A stretch of DNA of 64,000 bases from Terripilifer ovatus (GCA_029222685.1 JARHVB010000023.1:124001-188000), one strand, 5' to 3'. Shown: positions 53,203-62,605, counted from the first letter of the stretch. Program-made: numbers and translations. Notes: generated by a model from the letters alone, not told the origin.

Positions 53203-53517
53203 ATGATTTTCGAAATGCGGACATATCAGCTCAAACCGGGCGCTCTGGCCAATTATGTGAGGCATTTCGAGAAGGTGGGCCTGCCGATCGTCAGCCGCTA
53301 TTGCTCCCTGGCGGCCTATTGGATCGCCGAAAGCGGTGCACTCAATCGGGTCATCCATGTCTGGTCGTTCGATGATCTTGAAGCGCGCCGGCAGGCCCAC
53401 GAGCGGTGGATGACCGACCCGGACTGGGCCGGCCTATTCCTACCCGTCGCGCTTCCCATGGTTGTGTCGCAGGAAAGTATCTATCTCAGTGCGGCTTCTT
53501 TCTCTCCCATCCGCTGA
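53203..53517 (+). CDS. NIPSNAP family protein
   Basis: A 104-residue ferredoxin-like-fold protein. It begins MIFEMRTYQLKPGALANYV, the NIPSNAP signature, followed by NRVIHVWSFDDLEARRQAHERWMTDPDW. ATG 53203 has GGAGGCGG upstream. Proteins of this kind often accompany catabolic operons as putative isomerases, cyclases or monooxygenase-like enzymes, but few are characterised. It is divergent from the cupin gene and followed by the lysR-like gene. Confidence 0.88.
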   Translation: MIFEMRTYQLKPGALANYVRHFEKVGLPIVSRYCSLAAYWIAESGALNRVIHVWSFDDLEARRQAHERWMTDPDWAGLFLPVALPMVVSQESIYLSAASFSPIR

Positions 53518-53606
53518 TCGTGGCGGTCCGCAACAGCTCTATTGTCAATACCTTGGCAATGCCGGTTCTCCGCGTGCTACGTTTGACGGCGGGGGAGACG
53601 GTTATC

Positions 53607-54538
53607 ATGACCACGCCGGCGCTGAAGGCTTCGCAACTCGATCTTAAGCCGCTATATTATTTTGTACGCGTCGCCGAGAGCGGCAGTTTTTCGCGCGCAG
53701 CGGCATCCGTATCGGTCAGCCAGTCCATTTTGAGCCGCGTGATCCGCCGGCTGGAAGAAGATCTTTCCGTGCAGCTTCTGCATCGCACAGGGCGCGGGGT
53801 AAAACTCACGGATGCCGGGCAACGGCTGCTGGAGGATGGGCGCCAGATCATTTCGCAGCTCGCCGATGTTCGCTCCAATGTTGCCGCGCTGTCGGGCGAA
53901 GCGAAGGGGGCAGTTTCGCTGGGCATGCCGCCGCTGCTTGGATCGATGCTGACGATCGCGCTTGTCGAGAGGTTGCGCACCGAGCACCCGGCATCCGGCT
54001 GACGATCCGCGAAGGCTATGCGGCCGAAACGCTCGATTGGCTTGGCAACGGGCAGATCGATATCGGCGTCGTCTACAATCCGCCGCAGATCACCACGCTT
54101 ATCGTCGAGAAGATTGCAGATGACACGCTGCACCTTGTCGGCGCGCCCGGCAGTCTTGGGCTTCTGCCAGGCAGTGTTTTTCCCGCGCGTATGCTCGGCA
54201 GTCTGCCGCTCGTCCTGCCGCCGCAACCCCATCGCCTGCGCAGTCTCGTCGATCTGGCGGCGCGTGAGGCCCATGTCGAGCTGCAGACTGTGGTGGAAGC
54301 AACGGGAACGCTGACGGTTTTGGAACTGGTACGAGCCGGACTCGGCTATACCGTCCTGCCCTCCATACTGGTCGAAGGCGAGGCGCAGGGCGGCCGGCTG
54401 CAAAGCTGGCCGCTGACCGAGCCCGACATTCATCCGTGTCTGTGTATCGCTACGTCGATGCAGAGACCGCAGACGGAATCCACGCGAGCCGTCTTGAAGA
54501 CGATTGCAAACATCCTGCGCGACAGATCGCGCGGTTAA
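53607..54538 (+). pseudogene. LysR-family regulator gene with a -1 frameshift
   Basis: From ATG 53607 an HTH (PLYYFVRVAESGSFSRAAASV, SQSILSRVIRRLEEDL, LHRTGRGVKLTDAG) reads normally to EHPASG and then a stop at 54002. One missing G at 53990/53991 (CACCCGGCATCC for CACCCGGGCATCC) explains this. Restoring it gives EHPGIRLTIREGYAAE and an intact ligand-binding domain ending at 54538, 310 residues in total, normal for LysR. As written the product is only the DNA-binding part plus a short stretch. It probably regulated the cupin-MBL-MFS, NIPSNAP and MDR genes around it. Confidence 0.88.
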
Positions 54539-54558
54539 GGTTGATCACGGAGAGAAGC

Positions 54559-55515
54559 ATGAAAGCGATTGTCTTCGACGCGTCCGGCGCGCCGAATGTT
54601 GTTCTGCGTTGCGAGAACGTTCCCGTTCCAACTCCCGAAGCAGGCCAAGTGCGCGTCAAAGTGGCGGCGAGCCCAATCAATCCCGCCGATGTGGCTTTCA
54701 TTCGCGGCGTCTATCGCATCAAGCCCACATCGCCGCAGGTGGCCGGACTTGAAGGCGCGGGGATTGTCGAAGAGGTCGGAGCAGGCGCGGAAAACTGGCT
54801 TGGAAGGTGTGTCGCGTTTCGCTGGCCCGGGGCCTGGGCCGACTATGTCGTCGTGCCGGCGGAGCGGCTTATCGCTGTTCCCGAAGGTATCGATCTGGAG
54901 ACGGCGGCGCAGATATCTCTCAATCCGTTGACAGCTGTCGGTCTGGTGCAGACGTCAGGCGTGACGGCTGGAGAGAGTCTTCTGCTTACGGCCGCCCGAA
55001 GTACAGTATCGACACTCGCCGCTCAGATCGCCAGGGAGAAGGGTATCAAGACGATCGGCCTCGTACGCGGACAGGCGAACGGCAGCGCTTGCGATGTGGT
55101 GCTGAGCGCGGATGATCCGCAGCTTGTGCCCGCGCTCACGGCCGCCGGGCAGAACGGGATCAACGGTTTGCTCGATAGCGTCGGCGGCCCGCTTGTTCCG
55201 CGTCTTTTTTCAACGCTCGCCGCGGGTGCGACCGTCGTCGCTTATGGCGTGCAGGATGCGCAGCCGATGCAGGTGTCGAACGCGATGCTGATTTACGCCA
55301 ATCTGACATGGGTCGGCTTCGGCATTGATCGCTGGCTGGCGTTGCGTGGGGATGCCGTTCAGGACGACATCAAGCTGGCCTGGTCGTTGATCGAGCGCAA
55401 GGTTATCACGCTTCCCGTGCAAACCCGCTTTGAGATGGGTGACATCGAAGCGGCTTTCGCAGCCGACGGGGCCGCGGGCCGCGCAGGGAAGGTGCTTTTC
55501 GTTCCAGATCGATAG
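54559..55515 (+). CDS. MDR-superfamily oxidoreductase (quinone/enoyl reductase-like)
   Basis: A 318-residue NAD(P)H-dependent medium-chain reductase without the zinc ligands of classical alcohol dehydrogenases. Segments are VAASPINPADVAFIRGVY (~36-53), VAGLEGAGIVEEVG (~61-74), SLNPLTAVGLV and the Rossmann stretch LLLTAARSTVSTLAAQIAREKG. Here the usual AAAGGVG glycine loop is replaced by TAARSTVS, as in trans-2-enoyl reductase (ETR/MECR)-like enzymes. It starts 20 bases after the lysR-like gene with GGAGAGAAG ahead. Confidence 0.87.
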   Translation: MKAIVFDASGAPNVVLRCENVPVPTPEAGQVRVKVAASPINPADVAFIRGVYRIKPTSPQVAGLEGAGIVEEVGAGAENWLGRCVAFRWPGAWADYVVVPAERLIAVPEGIDLETAAQISLNPLTAVGLVQTSGVTAGESLLLTAARSTVSTLAAQIAREKGIKTIGLVRGQANGSACDVVLSADDPQLVPALTAAGQNGINGLLDSVGGPLVPRLFSTLAAGATVVAYGVQDAQPMQVSNAMLIYANLTWVGFGIDRWLALRGDAVQDDIKLAWSLIERKVITLPVQTRFEMGDIEAAFAADGAAGRAGKVLFVPDR

Positions 55516-55562
55516 GACATTTCCAGAACTTCTGTCGGTTTGCTGCGAGATGCAACGCAGCC

Positions 55563-56729
55563 TTATGACGACGCGTCTTCGCTTTTCTTGCCGAAGCGCA
55601 AACTCGCGCGAATGCGCTTGGCCATCGGCCAGGCCCATTCGCTTTGCTTGATCATGCGCTTGGCCCGCCGCCGGGTCTTCTCCATGAAGACGAAGGCCTG
55701 GCCGGCGCCGGACAGGCCGACCAGCGTGTCGAACAGCGGCTCGGCCTCGTTGCACCAGGCGTGCTTGTAACGGCCCTCGCCGATGCCGAGGTCGAACCGC
55801 GTCAGCCCTTCGCGGCATTTTTCCTCGATCAGTTTCGCCAGCAGCAGATCGCCAGGGCTTGAGCGGGCGACCTGCGGGTCCATGTCGAAGGAATTGATCA
55901 TGCCGTGGAAGCGGCCGCGATGAATGCCGCCGCCATAGATCGCGACGATCCGATCGCCGGCTTTCAGCGCATGCAGTTCCATCGCCACTGCTTCGCCGCC
56001 GGTCGGCAGGCAGGAGCGCCGGAAATAATCGATCGCCACCTTGTTGCGTACGTTGGTGGTGATGTTCATCTGGGCGAAGCGCCGCTGCCGCTGTTCGAAA
56101 TAGGCGTCGAGAAATGCCTCGACCTCAGCCTCGGTTTCCGCCTTGCAATGCAAGACCGGGCCGATCTCGGCCAGCTTGCGCTGTTTGGCGCGTAGCTTTT
56201 TGCGGGTGTCGGCGGACAGGCGTTCCTTGATGAAGGACTCGAAATCGCCGGGCAACGCGGTGCTGTAGCAGAAGCTCGGGCTGTCCTGGCGCGAAATGGC
56301 GGCAAAGGGATTTGGTGCGCCTTCCCAGGTGAGCGGCTGGTTGGCAAGCACGAAGGCATCCGGATTGAGTTTGCTGGCATGGGCCGCCTGGAACAGAATG
56401 GCGATAAGGTCTTTGCGCGGGGGGGCAAAGCCGGGGCGGAAGAGACCGAGATTGGCATTGGAATCGGTGCCGCCCAGAAATTGCACCAGTCTCAGGCCGC
56501 GGGACACGGAAACGCCCAGAGGCAGCAGGGCGAGAGGCACGCCGGATGGGTCGCGTGCAATGGTCAACAGCGGCGTCATGCCGATGACGGGACAGACGGC
56601 CTCAATCCACGGCAACAGCCAGCGGCGGGTCTGGTAGACGGAGGCGAGGGCAAGTTCTTCCAGTTCAGCCCAGGCATCCATCGCAGAGGCGGGGGCGGTG
56701 TGGAGCTCCAGGCGTGGTAACGCGTTCAA
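55563..56729 (-). CDS. GNAT/FemAB-like acyltransferase (CelD/BcsL family)
   Basis: A 388-residue protein with a C-terminal Acetyltransf_6 (GNAT) domain: TRKKLRAKQRKLAEIGP (~174-190), LHALKAGDRIVAIYGGG and FDLGIGEGRYKHAWC (~315-330). Relatives serve in cellulose or capsule gene clusters and transfer acyl or aminoacyl groups to cell-surface glycans. The start appears to be TTG at 56729 after GGAAAG; ATG 56681 is an alternative. It is divergent from a polysaccharide deacetylase gene. Confidence 0.82.
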   Translation of the reverse strand: MNALPRLELHTAPASAMDAWAELEELALASVYQTRRWLLPWIEAVCPVIGMTPLLTIARDPSGVPLALLPLGVSVSRGLRLVQFLGGTDSNANLGLFRPGFAPPRKDLIAILFQAAHASKLNPDAFVLANQPLTWEGAPNPFAAISRQDSPSFCYSTALPGDFESFIKERLSADTRKKLRAKQRKLAEIGPVLHCKAETEAEVEAFLDAYFEQRQRRFAQMNITTNVRNKVAIDYFRRSCLPTGGEAVAMELHALKAGDRIVAIYGGGIHRGRFHGMINSFDMDPQVARSSPGDLLLAKLIEEKCREGLTRFDLGIGEGRYKHAWCNEAEPLFDTLVGLSGAGQAFVFMEKTRRRAKRMIKQSEWAWPMAKRIRASLRFGKKSEDASS

Positions 56730-56850
56730 TTTATATAACTTTCCGGGGTCACCGCAACGCGACAGATCATTTGCAACTTGGTCTTAATAGTCCTGAGATT
56801 AAGTCGAAAACGTCAACGCCAACTTATTCCGCATGAGGCCGGGTGACTGT

Positions 56851-57906
56851 ATGCGCGCCAGCGTGAAGGAAAAGGCAATCGCCGCCGGTTTTGCGATGTT
56901 TCGTGCCACCGGTGTGCATAAACTTGCCAAATTCGCGCGCGGTTCCGGCGTCATCCTCATGTTTCATCATGTCCGGCCCTGGGTCGAGCGCGATTTCGCC
57001 CCCAACCGGCTGCTGGAGATCACCCCCGAATTCCTCGACACCGTGCTCGAAACCCTGCGTTCCGAGGGTTTCGACATCGTGACGCTCGACGAGGCGGTGC
57101 GCCGGCTGGCCGGCGGCGGCGAGGGGCCGCCCTTCGCGGCGCTAACCTTCGACGACGGCTATCGCGACAACCTCGAGCATGCGCTGCCGGTGCTGCACCG
57201 GCACGAGGCGCCGTTCACCCTCTATGTGGCGACCGGCTTTGCCGATCGCAGCGCGCGGCTGTGGTGGGTCGAACTGGAGGAGGCGATCCGCCGTCTCGAC
57301 CGGATCGAACTCGATGTCGATGGCTTGAAACTGGCGATGCCGGCTGCAACGGGCGACGAGAAGGCCGCCGCGTACCGCTCGCTCTACTGGGCGCTGCGGA
57401 GCGGGCCGGAAGGCGACATGCTGGCCGCCATCGCCACCCTGGCGAAACGGGCCGGCGTCGATGGCGGAGCAATCGCGGAAGAACTCTGTCTCGATTGGGA
57501 CGGGTTGCGCGAGATCGCCGCCGATCCGCTGTGCACGATCGGCGTTCATACGCTGACCCATCCGATGCTGGCCAAGCACGATGTCGAATTCGTGCGGCGG
57601 GAGCTGGCGCAGAGCCGTGCGATCATCGAGCGTGAGATCGGCAGGCCTGCCGTCCATCTGGCCTATCCGGTGGGCGATGCGACATCGGCCGGGCCGCGCG
57701 AGTTCGCGCTCGCGGAGGAACTTGGATTCAAGAGCGCCGTGACGACGCGGCCCGGCATGCTGTTTGCCGACCATGCCAATCATCTGACGGCGCTGCCGCG
57801 CCTGTCGATCAACGGCAACTGGCAGGACCGCACCTTCATCGAAGTCCTGCTGACCGGCGCGCCGTTCGCGCTTTGGAACCGGGGACGCCGCACAAATGTC
57901 GGCTGA
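56851..57906 (+). CDS. Polysaccharide deacetylase family protein
   Basis: A 351-residue CE4-like protein. It opens with a basic amphipathic segment, then GVILMFHHVRPW, the metal-site Asp-Asp in LTFDDGYRDN (~96-105) and FTLYVATGFAD. A His pair (GVHTLTHPML) follows near 230-239 and HLAYPVGDA near 268. These are the metal ligands of NodB-type enzymes. No signal peptide is convincing, so it may be cytoplasmic or membrane-associated. ATG 56833 is an alternative start. It likely works on the same surface glycan as the neighbouring GNAT-like protein. Confidence 0.85.
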   Translation: MRASVKEKAIAAGFAMFRATGVHKLAKFARGSGVILMFHHVRPWVERDFAPNRLLEITPEFLDTVLETLRSEGFDIVTLDEAVRRLAGGGEGPPFAALTFDDGYRDNLEHALPVLHRHEAPFTLYVATGFADRSARLWWVELEEAIRRLDRIELDVDGLKLAMPAATGDEKAAAYRSLYWALRSGPEGDMLAAIATLAKRAGVDGGAIAEELCLDWDGLREIAADPLCTIGVHTLTHPMLAKHDVEFVRRELAQSRAIIEREIGRPAVHLAYPVGDATSAGPREFALAEELGFKSAVTTRPGMLFADHANHLTALPRLSINGNWQDRTFIEVLLTGAPFALWNRGRRTNVG

Positions 57907-57924
57907 GCTTGTCTGGATGCGGCC

Positions 57925-58839
57925 ATGACCGGCCAATCCGATGCCTTCAATTCCGATATTTATAACGCAGCGGGCGACACACGCGGCGTCCAGCGCGCGG
58001 CCTGCATTTTCCTCGCCTGCATGCCGGTCATCCTGACGGGGTTTCTGGCTGCCGGCGCAACGACATCCGCGACGCTGCCGGCCAACACGCCGATGACCGT
58101 CGGCCTGACTGAACTGGCGCGGTTCGTCGGCGATTTTCGGCTGATGCAATTGTCGAAGGCGCACTGGAACCTGAGCCTGTTCTGGATGGCGGCCGGCACG
58201 GTGATTTTCGCCTGGCGCGGCGCCGTCAGCGACCGTCGCCAGGGCTGGTCGGAAGGCGTCTGGATCTGCGTCGTCGCTGCTGTCTGCATCGGTTCAGCGT
58301 TGTTGGGGCAGTCGGGATGGGGGTTTCTCGATCAACCTGTCGGGCGGCTCACGGCTTTGAGTGAAGACGCGAGGCCGCTCGATCCGCGCTGGGCGCTGGT
58401 GATGCGGACGGTCTGGCTCATGGCTTTCGGCGGGTTTATCGCCATCGCGGCCCATGACGTGGCTTATCGCGCCCGGCGTACGCTGGAAGAATTCGACCTG
58501 ATCGCACCGCCGGATTTTGCACCGGTGCGCTTCCCCGATTATGCGCCGCAACGTGAGCCGCGCGCGCGGCCGGCGGGTGGCCGCAAAGCCGACCCGACAT
58601 CGGCAGAAGCCGGGTTCGGCCAGCGGCAAGCGCTGCCGCCGGAAATGCCGCGCGGTGAAGGCATGACCCGCGGCGAGGCGCTGCTGACGCTCGGCCTGAC
58701 GACGACTGCGACAAAGAAAGAGATCGGCCGCGCCTTTCACGCGGCGATGAAAACCGCCCATCCCGATCGCGGCGGCTCGACGGCGCGGGCGGCGCGTCTC
58801 AACACGGCGCGTGATATTCTGCTCGGCAAGCGGCGGTAG
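57925..58839 (+). CDS. Membrane protein with C-terminal J domain
   Basis: A 304-residue protein with four predicted helices (~27-45, 86-103, 112-131, 157-178) and a cytoplasmic Pro/Arg-rich linker. The C-terminal J domain (~240-304) reads LTLGLTTTATKKEIGRAFHAAMKTAHPDRGGS, with the HPD needed to stimulate DnaK. It differs from DjlA (one helix). It would recruit Hsp70 to the membrane; clients unknown. It follows the deacetylase gene by 18 bases. Confidence 0.82.
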   Translation: MTGQSDAFNSDIYNAAGDTRGVQRAACIFLACMPVILTGFLAAGATTSATLPANTPMTVGLTELARFVGDFRLMQLSKAHWNLSLFWMAAGTVIFAWRGAVSDRRQGWSEGVWICVVAAVCIGSALLGQSGWGFLDQPVGRLTALSEDARPLDPRWALVMRTVWLMAFGGFIAIAAHDVAYRARRTLEEFDLIAPPDFAPVRFPDYAPQREPRARPAGGRKADPTSAEAGFGQRQALPPEMPRGEGMTRGEALLTLGLTTTATKKEIGRAFHAAMKTAHPDRGGSTARAARLNTARDILLGKRR

Positions 58840-58863
58840 CCTGGGCGCCAATCGCAGGCGAAA

Positions 58864-58912
58864 TTCCCTGCTACCAGGGAAATTAACAGGGAATTTCCGA
58901 CAGGGAACAGGG
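58864..58912. repeat. Cluster of CAGGGAA heptamers
   Basis: TTCCCTG (58864-58870) faces CAGGGAA (58875-58881); direct CAGGGAA copies follow at 58887-58893 and 58901-58907, and CAGGG at 58908-58912. Lies between the J-domain and DUF1697 genes. Similar CAGGGAA strings are frequent in Hyphomicrobiales intergenic DNA as I recall. Function unknown. Confidence 0.65.
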
Positions 58913-58941
58913 ATTTCGCTGCGGCAAGCCAGGAGAGCGAT

Positions 58942-59454
58942 ATGACACGATACATCGCCTTGCTGCGGGCTGTGAATGTCGGGGGTACCGGCGCGCTGCC
59001 GATGGCCGATCTGAAAGCCATGTGCATCGAGGCCGGCTTTACGAAGGTCGAGACCTTTATCGCCAGCGGCAATGTCGTCTTCGAAAGCAAGGCCACGGCA
59101 ACCAAGGTGAAGGCCGATCTTGAGGCGCGCCTGAAGGCCTACGCGGGCAGGCCGGTCGGTGTCGTGCTGCGGACGGCCGCGGAAATGGCGGCGGTTCTCA
59201 AGGCCAATCCCTTCAAGAAGACAGAGCCCAAATACACCTATGCGATTTTTCTCGATGGCCGCCCGCCCAGCGACGCGCTCGAGCATGCACGCGGGCAGGC
59301 GGACGAGGAGATGCGCCTCGGCGACAGGGAGATTTTCGTTTTTTACGGCAGCGGCATGGGCCGCTCGAAGCTGAAGATTCCGGCTGCGAAAGAGGGCACC
59401 GGGCGAAATATGAACACAGTGGCGAAGCTGGTTGAGATGGCGTCGAAGCCGTGA
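58942..59454 (+). CDS. DUF1697 protein
   Basis: A 170-residue soluble protein with the DUF1697 signature: MTRYIALLRAVNVGG, then LKAMCIEAGFTKVETFIASGNVVFES (~25-50) and the C-terminal GMGRSKL and GTGRNMNTVAKLVEM. CAGGAGAGCG precedes the ATG. Function unknown; the family is widespread. Confidence 0.9.
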   Translation: MTRYIALLRAVNVGGTGALPMADLKAMCIEAGFTKVETFIASGNVVFESKATATKVKADLEARLKAYAGRPVGVVLRTAAEMAAVLKANPFKKTEPKYTYAIFLDGRPPSDALEHARGQADEEMRLGDREIFVFYGSGMGRSKLKIPAAKEGTGRNMNTVAKLVEMASKP

Positions 59455-59496
59455 TCCTGGGAAGAAGCGTCACTGAGCCCTAAATCGTGCCATGGC

Positions 59497-60987
59497 TTAT
59501 CCGCGCTGCAGCGTTCGTGCGACAGCGTCCCGCCATCCCTGCCACTTGGCTTCACGTCGTTCCGGCAGGAGATTGGGCTCGAAACGCCGATCCAGCGCCC
59601 ATGTCTGTGTCATTTCATCAGGCCTCGGCAAAAGGCCCGCAGCCAGTCCGGCGAGATAGGCAGCGCCAAGCGCCGTCGTCTCCATCAGTCTGGGCCGTTC
59701 GACCGGCATATCCAGAATGTCCGCCAGGAATTGCATCGCCCAGTCCGACGCCGACATACCGCCGTCGACCCGCAACACCGTCGCTCCGGCTTCGGGCCAA
59801 TCGCGCCGCATCGCTTCGATGAGGTCCCGCGTCTGGTAACCGACGCTTTCGAGGGCCGCACGCGCGAGTTCGCGTTTGCTCGTCGCACGGGTCAGGCCAA
59901 ACAAGGTGCCGCGCGCGTCCGCATCCCAGTAGGGGGCGCCGAGCCCGACGAATGCCGGAACCAGATAGACATCCTGCGCAGGATCGGCCGCCGCCGCCAG
60001 AGAGTCGGCTTCCGCGGCCGCATGCAGAATGCCAAGTCCATCGCGCAGCCACTGTACCGCCGCGCCTGCCACGAAGATCGAACCCTCGAGCGCATAGGTC
60101 CGCTGCCCGGCAAGCTGATAGGCCACGGTCGCAAGAAGCCGGTTTTGGGACTGGACGGCTTTGCGCCCGGTATTGAGCAGCGCAAAACAACCTGTTCCGT
60201 AGGTCGATTTCATCATGCCGGGAACGAAGCAGGCTTGCCCCACCATGGCCGCCTGCTGATCGCCGATCATGCTTCTGATCGGAACAGGCTGTCCGAGTAC
60301 GTCGGCCGTTGCGTGTCCGAACTCGGCGGCATTATCGCGGACTTGCGGAAGCATGGTCATTGGAACGTCGAAGATGCGGCAGAGCTCCTCGTCCCATTCG
60401 CCCGCATGAATATTATAAAGGAGGGTTCGCGATGCATTGGTCGCGTCGGTGGCATGGACCGCGCCTCCCGACAGGCGCCACAGCAGGAAACTGTCGACGG
60501 TGCCGAAGGCGAGTTGTCCCGCTGCCGCACTGGCGCGCGCGCCGGGGACATGGTCCAGAATCCATGCGCATTTGGTGGCGGAGAAATAGGGGTCGAGCAG
60601 AAGGCCTGTCTTCTCCGTGGCCTTCGCTTCAACTCCCGCCTCCCGCAGCCGCGTGCAGAGATCGGCGGTGCGGCGATCCTGCCAGATGATGGCGTTGTGG
60701 ATGGGGCGCCCGGTCGCGCGGTCCCACACCAGCGTGGTTTCGCGCTGATTGGTGATCCCGATGGCGGCGACATCGGCGGCCGGAATGTCGGCAACCTTCA
60801 GCGCCTCGCGCAAGGTTGCGAGGGCGGATTGCCAGATATCCTCGGGATCGTGCTCAACCCAACCTGAGGCCGGATAATGCTGCGGGAATTCGCGCTGGGC
60901 GATCGCCAGAACGGCAAGATGCGTGTCGAAGACGAGCGCGCGCGTTGAGGTCGTGCCTTGATCCAGCGCGATGATGCAGGAGCCCAT
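59497..60987 (-). CDS. glpK: Glycerol kinase GlpK
   Basis: A 496-residue FGGY kinase phosphorylating glycerol to sn-glycerol-3-phosphate with ATP. Marks are [15 protein letters not shown] (7-21), [32 protein letters not shown], and the C-terminal [29 protein letters not shown] precedes the ATG. No glpD, glpF or glpR neighbour is present. Its length equals the family norm. Confidence 0.96.
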   Translation of the reverse strand: MGSCIIALDQGTTSTRALVFDTHLAVLAIAQREFPQHYPASGWVEHDPEDIWQSALATLREALKVADIPAADVAAIGITNQRETTLVWDRATGRPIHNAIIWQDRRTADLCTRLREAGVEAKATEKTGLLLDPYFSATKCAWILDHVPGARASAAAGQLAFGTVDSFLLWRLSGGAVHATDATNASRTLLYNIHAGEWDEELCRIFDVPMTMLPQVRDNAAEFGHATADVLGQPVPIRSMIGDQQAAMVGQACFVPGMMKSTYGTGCFALLNTGRKAVQSQNRLLATVAYQLAGQRTYALEGSIFVAGAAVQWLRDGLGILHAAAEADSLAAAADPAQDVYLVPAFVGLGAPYWDADARGTLFGLTRATSKRELARAALESVGYQTRDLIEAMRRDWPEAGATVLRVDGGMSASDWAMQFLADILDMPVERPRLMETTALGAAYLAGLAAGLLPRPDEMTQTWALDRRFEPNLLPERREAKWQGWRDAVARTLQRG

Positions 60988-61170
60988 GCCTTCCCCCCCA
61001 ATCGCCGCCGCAGGCGATCATCCAAAAGCCGGAAACGGTCGCGGACGAAGCCTCCGGAATTCGCCTTCGCAATTTCGTTATTTGCGGGCATTTCGAAACT
61101 ACGGTATGGACCCGACACGTTCAACCTGGAGCGAATGGCGGCGCAAGATTGCGAGCGGCCGATCGCAACA

Positions 61171-61185
61171 GTCCTGTAACAGGAC
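61171..61185. promoter_or_regulatory. 15-base perfect palindrome between glpK and hydrolase gene
   Basis: GTCCTGT (61171-61177), centre A, ACAGGAC (61179-61185), in the divergent gap between glpK and the secreted hydrolase gene. Symmetry and position suit a regulator binding site; no protein is assigned. Confidence 0.4.
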
Positions 61186-61247
61186 AGCTTCTTGCGCGGT
61201 GTGGCGTCGAGAGGCGCAGGTGGACATCTAAGCGGGTGGAGACGTCG

Positions 61248-62600
61248 ATGAGGCATTTTTTTAGAGCGAGCGCTTTGGCTTTTGCGCTGGCAACGCCAGG
61301 CGCGGTGGATTGTACTTACGCGCAACCGGCGCCCTCCGCTTCGCAGCCGACATATCTGACCTTCGGACAGGCGCGCGGCCTGTATTATCGGCCAGCCTCC
61401 GGCCCGGCGCCGCATGTGGCCTTCCTCGCGATCCACCGCACGGCCGATTATCTTCAACATGCAAGCTGCCTTGAATTGCCGAAGCGCGGTTATGCGGCGC
61501 TTTGCATGAACACGCGCTTCACCAACAGCGAGTTCGATGTCGACTGGGATCGCATCGCGCTCGATGTCAAGGCCGGCATGGAATTCCTCCGCAAGCAACC
61601 GGGCATCGAGAAAGTCGTGCTCTTCGCCCATAGCGGTGGCGGCCCTTCGCTCAGCTTCTACCAGGCTGTCGCCGAAAACGGCGTCGCCTATTGCCAGAAC
61701 CCGCGCCGCATCTGGCCCTGCCGCGACGATCTCGCCGGCTTGCCGAAGGCGGATGCCATCGTTTTTGCCGACGCGCATCCAGGCCCTGGTGTCACCACCT
61801 TGCGCAACCTGAGCGCCGCCGTCGTCGACGAGACGCCGGGCGAGATCGACCCGGCGCTCGATCCGTTCAACCCCGCGAACGGCTACAATCCGGATGGCCA
61901 GTCGCATTATTCGGCTGATTTTCAGGCCCGTTATTATGCGGCTCAATCGCGCCGCATGAACCGGTTGATCGACCAGTCGCGCGATCGTCTCGCCGCCATC
62001 CGCGGCGGGAAAGGACCTTACCCCGACAATGATGCATTGATCATTCCAGGCGGCGGCAATCCGGGCGCCGGCCCTGGTGCGACCTCGCAACTTCCAAGTT
62101 TCCAGACGGACCTGCCTCAGCGCCTGACGCGGGCGCCGCGAAAACTGCTGCGCAACGACGGCAGCATCACCGAAGACATCGTCAAATCGGTCGGCGCGCC
62201 CGATCACGTCTCGCAAAAACTCATCGGCGGCTTCGACACTGGCACGAAGATATTGTCGCTGCGCTCTTTCCTGAGCACCAACGCCGTCTACTCGATGAAC
62301 TCCAACGACGGCATCGACTACTGCAGCGCCAACGCTTCCACCATATGCGCCGTCCACTCGATCAGCGTGCCGATCCTGGTGATGGGCATGGGCGCGCATT
62401 ATTTCGTTCGCGACTCCGAAATTGAATACGAACAAAGCGCCAGCGCCGACAAGGATCTGATTTTCATCGAGGGCGCGACCCACGGCTTCACGCCGTGTGG
62501 CAATTGCGCACTGCCGGCCTCAGCTTACGCGAACGTGCGCAAGAACATGTTCGATTATGTCGCGGCCTGGACGCAGAAGCGGTTCGCCAACGGGCGATGA
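61248..62600 (+). CDS. Secreted alpha/beta-hydrolase-like protein
   Basis: A 450-residue exported protein: signal peptide residues 1-~28 (FFRASALAFALATPGAV...YAQ). The nucleophile elbow is AHSGGG (about residues 124-129) within KVVLFAHSGGGPSLSFYQ. A possible acid lies in ...ISVPILVMGMGAHYF and the His in IEGATHGFTPC. Substrate unknown; esterase/lipase-type chemistry is inferred. ATG 61248 follows GGAG; a longer frame from 61149 is discounted. Confidence 0.78.
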   Translation: MRHFFRASALAFALATPGAVDCTYAQPAPSASQPTYLTFGQARGLYYRPASGPAPHVAFLAIHRTADYLQHASCLELPKRGYAALCMNTRFTNSEFDVDWDRIALDVKAGMEFLRKQPGIEKVVLFAHSGGGPSLSFYQAVAENGVAYCQNPRRIWPCRDDLAGLPKADAIVFADAHPGPGVTTLRNLSAAVVDETPGEIDPALDPFNPANGYNPDGQSHYSADFQARYYAAQSRRMNRLIDQSRDRLAAIRGGKGPYPDNDALIIPGGGNPGAGPGATSQLPSFQTDLPQRLTRAPRKLLRNDGSITEDIVKSVGAPDHVSQKLIGGFDTGTKILSLRSFLSTNAVYSMNSNDGIDYCSANASTICAVHSISVPILVMGMGAHYFVRDSEIEYEQSASADKDLIFIEGATHGFTPCGNCALPASAYANVRKNMFDYVAAWTQKRFANGR

Positions 62601-62605
62601 GGCGC

